From positions 1-6,172 of the forward strand of contig SXVE01000136.1 of the NCBI GenBank assembly GCA_005790265.1: a stretch of DNA of 6,172 nucleotides, read 5' to 3'. The translations under genes were made by a program, and so were the position numbers. How positions within the stretch are numbered: position 1 is the stretch's first letter; each line of letters begins with the position of its first letter. Source of the stretch: Acidobacteriota bacterium (lineage in GTDB: Bacteria; Acidobacteriota; Blastocatellia; Pyrinomonadales; Pyrinomonadaceae). Under the pieces are notes generated by a model. That model did no database searches. It was not told where the DNA came from and saw only the letters and a list, made by a program, of their open reading frames with translations. Of the stretch, positions 1-5,598 are shown piece by piece.

Positions 1-785
1 ATTCCGAGCGGAACATCAGCCATCAAGCGCAGTTTGACCGATTTTTTAAACATTTCGCGCCATTGCTCGACGTATTCGGCGTCGGAAAATTCTTCCGTTT
101 TCGGCTCAAACGAAACGTCCCAGAATTCTTCGATTTTCAAGTTTCCGTCTTTCCAGATCAAAAAATGTCCGGGCAAAAGCCGTTTGACGTTTTTGTAAAG
201 CGTTTCGTCGCCGGAAGTTCCGTGATTGGCGAATTGATCGGGCAGCGCCTGGTAATTCAGCTCGGGTTTGATTGCGCCCGCTTCCAAAAGCGTTTTGATT
301 TCCGAGCCGAAAAACAGATTTCCTTCAGCGTCGTGCACGTAATAAAGCGGTTTGACGCCGAGCCGGTCGCGCGCGATAAAAAGCGTTTTTTCTCGCGCAT
401 CCCAAATCGCAAAAGCAAACATTCCGCGCAGTTTTTCGACGCAGCGCACGCCGTATTCTTCGTAGAGATGCAGAATCGTTTCGGTGTCGCAATGCGTTTG
501 AAAATCGTATTTCGCGGAAAGCTCGCGGCGGTAATCGGCGTGATTGTAAATTTCGCCGTTGTAAACGATAACCTTCGATTGGTCGCCGTTATACATCGGC
601 TGTGCGCCGTGCGCAACATCCACGATTGACAACCGGCGATGACCTAATCCGATGTTTTCGTCAACATAAATGCCCGCGTCGTCCGGTCCGCGATGATGAA
701 TAACATCGCGCATTTTTTCCAAAAGACCCCGGCTGATTTTTTTGTTTGAACGAGTTGTGTAAGCGATACCGTTGATTCCGCACAT
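1..785 (-). CDS. asnB: Asparagine synthase (glutamine-hydrolysing), AsnB-like, 3' end outside window
   Basis: The 261 visible codons encode the whole N-terminal class II glutamine amidotransferase domain and the linker into the ATP-pyrophosphatase (synthetase) domain. Family members hydrolyse glutamine, channel ammonia, and amidate an adenylated carboxylate, normally aspartate. Visible motifs are: MCGI at the start, with Cys2 as the N-terminal nucleophile after Met removal; HHRGPDD at 30-36; HRRLSIVD at 49-56, whose first Arg corresponds to the glutamine-binding Arg; YNGEIYN at 75-81; CDTE at 99-102; and ARDRLGVKPLYY at 138-149. The frame ends at DVPLG (257-261), directly before the expected SGGxDSS pyrophosphate loop, so synthetase activity cannot be judged. 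The start is certain because Cys must be residue 2. No Shine-Dalgarno motif precedes it. Amidotransferases of this type are frequent in exopolysaccharide clusters, where they may amidate sugar acids. That role, rather than plain asparagine synthesis, is an inference from the neighbours. Confidence 0.95.
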   Translation of the reverse strand, partial: MCGINGIAYTTRSNKKISRGLLEKMRDVIHHRGPDDAGIYVDENIGLGHRRLSIVDVAHGAQPMYNGDQSKVIVYNGEIYNHADYRRELSAKYDFQTHCDTETILHLYEEYGVRCVEKLRGMFAFAIWDAREKTLFIARDRLGVKPLYYVHDAEGNLFFGSEIKTLLEAGAIKPELNYQALPDQFANHGTSGDETLYKNVKRLLPGHFLIWKDGNLKIEEFWDVSFEPKTEEFSDAEYVEQWREMFKKSVKLRLMADVPLG

Positions 786-844
786 AAACTATGGATAGGA
801 AACTGCTAATCGGAAGGATTTTTCAGCTTTTGCAAGCCGGGTTT

Positions 845-850
845 ATTCTA
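845..850 (-). promoter_or_regulatory. Candidate -10 box for the asnB-like gene
   Basis: On the minus strand TAGAAT (5 of 6 to TATAAT) lies about 60 bases before the asnB start and would give a leader of roughly 50 bases. No good -35 box is present at 16-18 bases upstream. It overlaps a plus-strand -10-like hexamer. This is weak, motif-only evidence. Confidence 0.2.
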
Positions 851-854
851 CAAT
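849..854 (+). promoter_or_regulatory. Candidate -10 box for the GT39 gene
   Basis: TACAAT (5 of 6 to TATAAT) lies about 105 bases before the ATG at 958 in the divergent intergenic region. The nearest -35-like hexamer, TTGCAA at 830-835, leaves only a 13-base spacer, which is too short for sigma70. The call rests on the -10 hexamer and on the need for a promoter between two divergent genes. Confidence 0.18.
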
Positions 855-957
855 TTTTCCGCCGCTTTTGGCGAGAAATTTTCCTGATTCTTTGGATTTC
901 CGCCGGTTTTCGGTGTTTAATGAAGAAAAATAATCGTTCGCAGCTTTCCAATTTTCG

Positions 958-2457
958 ATGAAAACCTTAATTCGCAATAATTTCCGTTATGCCGCGCTCG
1001 TCGCCGCCATCATTTTTTTCGTCATCGCTTCGGGCAGTTCGCTGACCAATCGCCCGCAGATTGACGAAGGAATGTTCGCTTCGCCTGCGGTCAATCTCGC
1101 CGAAAAAGGTTTTTTCGGCACGACCGTTCTCGAAACGGAAAATTCGCCGCTGACGCGCATCACCGAGCGAACTTACTGGGTGATGCCGATTTTTCTCTTA
1201 AAATCAGCCGCCTCGTTTAAAGTCTTCGGATTCAGCCTGTACGCGATGCGGCTCGTTTCGATTCTGGCGGGTTTGATGCTGATCGTCGCCGGATATTTCA
1301 TCGCGCGAAAATTGTCCGGCAGCGAAAACGTCGCTAGTCTCAGCGCCGTGTTTCTCGCGTTCGATTATATGGTTTTGGACACGTCTTCGCAGGCGCGTCC
1401 CGATATGCTGTGCGCGGCGTTCGGTTTTTCGGCAATCGCGGCGTTTCTCGTGTGGCGCGAGCGGAATTTTCCGGTCGCCGTTCTGCTCAGTCAAACGCTG
1501 GTCGTGCTCGCCGGGCTGACGCATCCGAACGGAATTCTGGCTTTTTTCGCCGTCGCTTTTCTCACCGTTTATTTTGATTTCAAACGCATTAAACCGAAAC
1601 ATTTCGGCATCGCGCTGATTCCGTATTTAATCGGCGGCGCGGCGTTCGGTTTATATGTTTTGCAGGATCCGCAGGCATTTAAGGATCAGTTTATTGATAA
1701 TGCGCTGATGGGCGGACGGCTGAAAGGTTTCAGCTCGCCGCTCTGGGGTTTCGTTCGCGAATTTACCGAGCGTTATCCGCACGCGTTCGGTTTGCAGGCG
1801 AATTCCGGCGGTCATTCGGGACCGATTTTTCTCAAAGGTTTGATTTTGATCGGTTATCTGTGCGGAATTCTCGGCGTGCTGCTGACCAAAGAACTGCGCG
1901 GCAATCGAAATTACCGCGCGCTGCTTTTTCTGACCGCGATTTATTTCGTCTGGATGGCGCTGATGGACGGGCAAAAGCAGACTTATTACATCATTCACAT
2001 TCTGCCTTTTTATTTGATAATGCTGGCGATTTGGACGGATTTTCTGTGGCGCAAAAATTTTCTGCCGCGTCCGCTGATTGCGCTCGGCATCAGCGGACTT
2101 CTTCTGCTCGGCGCGGGCGGAATGGCGATGCGCATTAAACAGAACACTTACGGCAATTATTACCAACCGATGATCGCGTTTTTGAAAACGAATGCGACGG
2201 AAAACGATTTGATAATGGGCGGCGCCGAACTCGGTTTCGGTCTCGATTTTCCAGAAAATCTCGTTTCCGACGGCACTTTCGGTTTATATACGCGCAAACG
2301 TCCGCGATTTATCGTTTACGACAGCGCGGTTGAAAATTCATGGCTCGATTCCAAAAATTACGTGCCGGAATTTTATGAGTATCTGCCGCGACTTTTGCGC
2401 GAAGAATACAAAATCGTTTATGAAGACGCGGCTTTCAAAGTTTACGAACGGCGGTAA
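958..2457 (+). CDS. ArnT-like / GT39-family integral membrane glycosyltransferase
   Basis: This 499-residue polytopic protein has about 11-12 hydrophobic segments between residues 12 and 390 and a short soluble C-terminal domain from about 397 to 499. The fold class is GT-C, whose members move a sugar from a polyprenyl-phosphate donor to a lipid, protein or glycan acceptor on the periplasmic face. Supporting motifs are: Asp36-Glu37 (IDEGMF) in the first periplasmic loop, the usual catalytic or metal-site position in GT39/ArnT/PMT enzymes; ARPDM at 146-150; THPNG at 188-192; and GQKQTYYIIHILPFYLIM at 338-355, resembling the conserved K-x-x-x-Y-x-x-x-x-LP segment of this superfamily. The ATG at 958 gives a basic N-terminus (MKTLIRNN) before the first membrane segment. 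It has no Shine-Dalgarno motif and overlaps the stop of a 13-codon upstream reading frame. It is the only gene in the window on the plus strand. Donor and acceptor are not predictable. ArnT itself (aminoarabinose transfer to lipid A) is unlikely to be the exact function. Confidence 0.88.
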   Translation: MKTLIRNNFRYAALVAAIIFFVIASGSSLTNRPQIDEGMFASPAVNLAEKGFFGTTVLETENSPLTRITERTYWVMPIFLLKSAASFKVFGFSLYAMRLVSILAGLMLIVAGYFIARKLSGSENVASLSAVFLAFDYMVLDTSSQARPDMLCAAFGFSAIAAFLVWRERNFPVAVLLSQTLVVLAGLTHPNGILAFFAVAFLTVYFDFKRIKPKHFGIALIPYLIGGAAFGLYVLQDPQAFKDQFIDNALMGGRLKGFSSPLWGFVREFTERYPHAFGLQANSGGHSGPIFLKGLILIGYLCGILGVLLTKELRGNRNYRALLFLTAIYFVWMALMDGQKQTYYIIHILPFYLIMLAIWTDFLWRKNFLPRPLIALGISGLLLLGAGGMAMRIKQNTYGNYYQPMIAFLKTNATENDLIMGGAELGFGLDFPENLVSDGTFGLYTRKRPRFIVYDSAVENSWLDSKNYVPEFYEYLPRLLREEYKIVYEDAAFKVYERR

Positions 2458-2555
2458 AACAAACGTTTTTACTCGAACAAAATCGCCGGATTGAATTACG
2501 AATCCGACTATTTTCAGAAGCTGTTTTCAAACGCCGCAACTAAATAAGAAACAAA

Positions 2556-2663
2556 AAATGGGACACGAATTTTCACTGACTAAGCGGAGGAGTGCGGATT
2601 TTTAATTTTTACAAAACGAATCCGTGAAAATCCGATCAATCTGCGTTTATCCGCGTCCCATTT
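2556..2663. repeat. Degenerate inverted-repeat element with ~10-bp periodic units
   Basis: The outer arms are AAATGGGACACG (2556-2567) and CGCGTCCCATTT (2652-2663), complementary at 11 of 12 positions. ATTTTCAC (2569-2576) is complementary to GTGAAAAT (2624-2631). An internal CGGATT (2595-2600) is complementary to AATCCG (2619-2624). The right half consists of ATC(C/T)G units starting at 2620, 2630, 2639 and 2649, about one helical turn apart. No reading frame of note covers it. It sits between two convergent genes, so its transcript could fold and help end transcription from either side, but a clear U-tract is lacking. Most of the 238-base gap at 2458-2695 is this element; I see nothing else recognisable there. 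Confidence 0.7.
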
Positions 2664-2695
2664 CTAGCCTTCAAACGGCTTCACAATCAAACTGT

Positions 2696-4282
2696 TTACC
2701 TGCCGCCGACCGTTTGCGGATCGAGATTTGCGCCGATTTGTTTGCTTTCAAAAGTTTTCTTTAAGAAAGTTCTATTTTTCGGCAGAAGCGCGTCCGCAGT
2801 GGTTTTCAGACGGTAATCGCCCGCCGCTTGATTGACAAATCCGATTGAAGCGACCGAATCGGGCAAATAATTGATCGTTCCGTAAGTCGGTTCGTCGCCG
2901 CCGACGATAATGTTTCCGGTGATTTCAGCGCGCGGAAAATATTTATCAATCGCCGCTTTGCCGACGCCGACGCCGTCGCCGAAAAATCCGTATTCATTTT
3001 GAAAAACGATATTGTTGCGAAAAACGAATTTCGTCACCGGCGCGCCGTAAGCAATCGCGATGCTGCCGTCGTGAATGACCGTGTTGTTTTCGATAATCAC
3101 GTTGTCAAAAGCGGTTGATTTGATAAAAAATCCGCGACCGTCGTATTTTTTCGCGCTGATGTCTTCAAAAACATTGTTGCGAACAATTAAATTTCGTCCG
3201 CCGCCGCCTTCGCCGCCGAAAATATTCAGCGCGCTGCCCGCGCCGCGCATAATATTGCCGGTATATTCGATGTCTTCGACCACGGCTTGTTCGCCGCTGT
3301 CGGTCGCCGTGCGAAACAAAACGCCGGTTCCTTCCTGTCCGTGCGCCCAATTATTGGTCATCAAATTATTCTCGATTTTGATTTTTCTGCCGCTTTTTAT
3401 TTCGAGAAAATTTTTGATCAGCCATTTTTCGCCGCGCCAGGCGAGCGGTTTATTCATCCAGTTATCTTTGACCAAACAATCGGCGGCAACCAATTTCGCG
3501 GCGTTTTGCGCGCCGCCGAACAGAATGCTTTCGGCGGCGGCTTCGAGATAATTGTTGACGATTTCGATGTTTCCGTCGGTCGCCCAAATCGCAATCGCCT
3601 GCGATTCTTCGCCTTCGCGTTTAAAATCGGAAAAATAGCTGTTTCTGATTTTCAAAAACCGACCGTTGGCGGCGATTCCGCGCCGCTGTCCGAGTTTCGC
3701 ATCGCCGTGCAGATAAACGCGGTCGAATTCGATGTGATGCGGCAGTTCCTCGATTGTTTTTTCTTCGGTCGAGCCGATTTGAACGATATTGAAATACCCT
3801 TCGATGGTCGGCGCAAATTCGACGCCGATAAAACGATAATGATGCGCGCCGTTAATCGCGGTAATCGCCGGTTCGCCGCGCACGTTCGGCACGATTTTCG
3901 GCAGCACGTCGGCGTATTTTTTCGGATCAATGCGCGTGTCGGCAGGCGGAAGCTGCGCGTCTCCGGCGGCGGTGCGAATCGTGATAAATTCATTTCCCGG
4001 TTTGTTCGGCAGATTGAAAGCGCCTTTGAACGATGCGCCCGCCGCCAACAGAATCGTATCGCCCGGCTGCGCGCGATCAATCGCGGACTGCAAATCGCCG
4101 CCCGCTTCGACGCTAATCGTTTTTCCGCCGATTGCCGCCGATTCGCCGAAAGCAACTTTCTTAAAAATAAAAACGCAGCCGGCAATCATCGGCAGCAACA
4201 GCAACAATCCAATCGTTCCGAGCCAAAAATTTCTCTTTTTCTCGTCTTTTTTGCGCCAGTTTGGTTTTTCAAGTTGTTTCAT
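2696..4282 (-). CDS. Membrane-anchored right-handed parallel beta-helix protein
   Basis: This 528-residue protein has a basic N-terminal tail (1-18) and a hydrophobic segment (about 19-40). It then carries a pectate-lyase-like beta-helix from about residue 56 to 490. The helix opens with the typical cap DLQSAIDRAQPGDTILLAAG (63-82). Strand-turn repeats follow, each ending in Asn pairs that suggest an asparagine ladder: NN at 243-244, 305-306, 369-370, 399-400 and 423-424. A GFVN...GDYRL strand at 481-491 and a tail with QIGANLDP at 515-522 close it. The segment IAGC at 33-36 fits a lipobox, but hydrophobic residues continue past Cys36, so a signal anchor is as likely as a lipoprotein. Either way the helix should lie outside the cytoplasm. 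Beta-helix folds of this kind serve as polysaccharide lyases, epimerases or glycan-binding proteins. I see no diagnostic catalytic set, so activity is unassigned. Its place beside glycosyltransferases suggests action on the exported polymer. The ATG at 4282 has no Shine-Dalgarno motif. Confidence 0.85.
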   Translation of the reverse strand: MKQLEKPNWRKKDEKKRNFWLGTIGLLLLLPMIAGCVFIFKKVAFGESAAIGGKTISVEAGGDLQSAIDRAQPGDTILLAAGASFKGAFNLPNKPGNEFITIRTAAGDAQLPPADTRIDPKKYADVLPKIVPNVRGEPAITAINGAHHYRFIGVEFAPTIEGYFNIVQIGSTEEKTIEELPHHIEFDRVYLHGDAKLGQRRGIAANGRFLKIRNSYFSDFKREGEESQAIAIWATDGNIEIVNNYLEAAAESILFGGAQNAAKLVAADCLVKDNWMNKPLAWRGEKWLIKNFLEIKSGRKIKIENNLMTNNWAHGQEGTGVLFRTATDSGEQAVVEDIEYTGNIMRGAGSALNIFGGEGGGGRNLIVRNNVFEDISAKKYDGRGFFIKSTAFDNVIIENNTVIHDGSIAIAYGAPVTKFVFRNNIVFQNEYGFFGDGVGVGKAAIDKYFPRAEITGNIIVGGDEPTYGTINYLPDSVASIGFVNQAAGDYRLKTTADALLPKNRTFLKKTFESKQIGANLDPQTVGGR

Positions 4283-4344
4283 TATTAAAGAAGTTGCGAA
4301 CGCGGCTCATCGTCTGAAAACCGCCGGGAAATTTAATAACGGGA

Positions 4345-4353
4345 ATTTTAGCA
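4345..4353 (-). promoter_or_regulatory. Candidate extended -10 promoter for the beta-helix gene
   Basis: On the minus strand TGCTAAAAT matches the extended -10 pattern TGnTAnnnT closely (TAAAAT, 5 of 6 to TATAAT). It lies about 60 bases before the start codon, in the 133-base gap after the GT4 gene. The -35 region is poor (TTAGTC at an 18-base spacing), which an extended -10 can tolerate. If real, the beta-helix gene can be transcribed independently of the upstream GT4 gene. Confidence 0.35.
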
Positions 4354-4415
4354 AATAAATTTAATTTCGACTAAAAAAACAGCGCGGCAATCGCTGATTG
4401 ACCGACGCCGAAAAA

Positions 4416-5456
4416 TCATTTGGCGACAATTTCGCGATAAACCGCTAAAACCGCTTCGATATTGCTTTCGTCGTCGAGCTTTTCGATTTTCGCGGCTTTC
4501 TCTTCGCCGCCGAGTTCGACGACTTTTTCGATCAGCGCGGCGGAATCTTGAATCGGAATTAAATCAACGCCGTCGGGACGCATTTTATTGTCGGTCGCGA
4601 TCACTTTCGTGCCGAGAAATAACGCTTCGCGCACGGCAATCGCGTCGCCGTCAAATTTTGTCGTGCGCAGCAGAATATCAGCTTTTTCAATTAAATGCAG
4701 CGTAAACTTATGTTCGACATCGCCTGCGAGCAAGATGCTTTCAGCGTAATTTTTCGCCGCAATCGCCGCTTTCAGTTCGCTTTCCAGACTTCCCGAACCG
4801 ACGATCATCAAACCGGCGTTCGGCATTTTTTTGAGAATTTCGCCGAGCGCGTCAATCTGCATAAACAAATCATAAGTGTCTTCCAAAAGACACACCGCGA
4901 GCAAAAAAGGCTGATGTTTTGCGGCGAATGATTTTAATTTATCCGGAATTTCGATTGATTTGTCGGGATTGCGCAAAACGAACGGGTAAATCTGATGCAG
5001 TTTTTCTTTTTTGACGCCGAATTTTTCAAACATTTCGATCATCAGCGGATTGACCGCAATGATTTTGCGAAACAAGCGAAAAACCGCCGCGTCGCGCGAA
5101 AAATAATTGGCGGTTTTAATTTTCTCCGCCGCGTAACCGCCCGAATGAAACGATAAAACGCTTTTTCCGCGACCGAAAAACGCGCAAATCGCCATAAAAG
5201 CGAGCACGCGTAGCGGAATTTCGCCGCCGATGTGCAGATGCAGCACGTCGTATTTTAAGTTTTTCAGCAGTTTGATTAAATCCGGCGCGGTGCGCGGATG
5301 ATAAACGTCCGCTTCCGGCGTAATTTTTGAACTTTTCGCCGTCGCGATAATCGAACATTCATCGCCGTTCGCGCGCAGCTTTTCGCGAATCGCCAGCATA
5401 TTGCGATGAATTCCGCCTTCGGGCGGCGGATACGGTCCGAGCTGCAAAACGTGCAT
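4416..5456 (-). CDS. Glycosyltransferase, GT-B fold, GT4-type
   Basis: This 346-residue protein has no signal peptide and is expected on the cytoplasmic side, using a nucleotide-sugar donor to extend a lipid-linked glycan. The N-terminal Rossmann half begins MHVLQLGPYPPPEGGIHRNM (1-20), where the Gly-rich loop GGI normally contacts donor and acceptor. DVLHLHIGG (70-78) and LSFHSGGY (101-108) follow as further acceptor-domain strands. The C-terminal half begins near 183 (FLLAVCLLEDTYDL) and includes MIVGSGSLESEL (217-228), LLAGDV (242-247), and the donor-binding stretch KFDGDAIAVREALFLGTKVIA (267-287). The usual E-x7-E pair reads Asp269-x7-Glu277, a conservative change at the first acidic position. 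The length is normal but slightly short for GT4 (usually about 350-400). The ATG at 5456 follows an inverted-repeat element by 15 bases and lacks a Shine-Dalgarno motif. The next gene in this direction encodes the beta-helix protein. The transferred sugar cannot be inferred. Confidence 0.9.
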   Translation of the reverse strand: MHVLQLGPYPPPEGGIHRNMLAIREKLRANGDECSIIATAKSSKITPEADVYHPRTAPDLIKLLKNLKYDVLHLHIGGEIPLRVLAFMAICAFFGRGKSVLSFHSGGYAAEKIKTANYFSRDAAVFRLFRKIIAVNPLMIEMFEKFGVKKEKLHQIYPFVLRNPDKSIEIPDKLKSFAAKHQPFLLAVCLLEDTYDLFMQIDALGEILKKMPNAGLMIVGSGSLESELKAAIAAKNYAESILLAGDVEHKFTLHLIEKADILLRTTKFDGDAIAVREALFLGTKVIATDNKMRPDGVDLIPIQDSAALIEKVVELGGEEKAAKIEKLDDESNIEAVLAVYREIVAK

Positions 5457-5471
5457 TTTATTGAAAGTTTT

Positions 5472-5592
5472 TTAACCGCGAAACACGCGGACGACGCGAA
5501 AGCAACAGAAAAAGTAATTGCAGAATAATAGCTGACTTTTTATATTTCTCTTTTTTTGTATTTTTCGCGCTTTTTGCGTGTTTCGCGGTTAA
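5472..5592. repeat. Inverted-repeat element with perfect 17-bp terminal arms
   Basis: TTAACCGCGAAACACGC (5472-5488) is the exact reverse complement of GCGTGTTTCGCGGTTAA (5576-5592). Complementarity continues imperfectly inward: the left arm runs on as ACGACGCGAAAGC and the right arm, read on the minus strand, as AAAAAGCGCGAAAAA. CGCG cores recur at 5477, 5486 and 5495, a 9-bp period. The middle (about 5510-5560) is AT-rich with a T-run at 5551-5557. The element fills nearly the whole gap between the oxidoreductase stop codon (7 bases away) and the GT4 start (16 bases away). It carries no transposase. A co-transcript of the two minus-strand genes would contain both arms and could fold into a long hairpin directly before the GT4 start. 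Confidence 0.85.
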
Positions 5593-5598
5593 TATTTT

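Noticed and set aside
63..629. 188-codon plus-strand open frame opposite the asnB-like gene
   Set aside because: It is antisense to a strongly conserved amidotransferase domain and has no recognisable domain; it arises from the codon bias of the real gene.
1651..2166. 171-codon minus-strand open frame inside the GT39 gene
   Set aside because: It is Gln/Arg-rich and antisense to the membrane segments of the GT39 protein, a typical shadow.
2458..2472. AAACGTTT palindrome after the GT39 stop as a terminator
   Set aside because: The stem is only four AT-rich base pairs per side with no loop; it would not form a stable terminator hairpin.
2661..2669. TTTCTAGCC shared with 5596-5604, at the right end of both repeat elements
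   Set aside because: At the second site it is made up mostly of the oxidoreductase stop codon and its flank; nine bases are too few to claim a target-site or element boundary.
3287..4288. 333-codon plus-strand open frame opposite the beta-helix gene
   Set aside because: Despite its length it is Phe/Arg/Asn-rich without any known motif and mirrors the beta-helix coding frame, which has clear repeats and a signal segment.
5525..5544. TATTAT and TATAAA on the minus strand as GT4 promoters
   Set aside because: They lie in the AT-rich core of the inverted repeat where such hexamers are expected by chance, and neither has a -35 partner.
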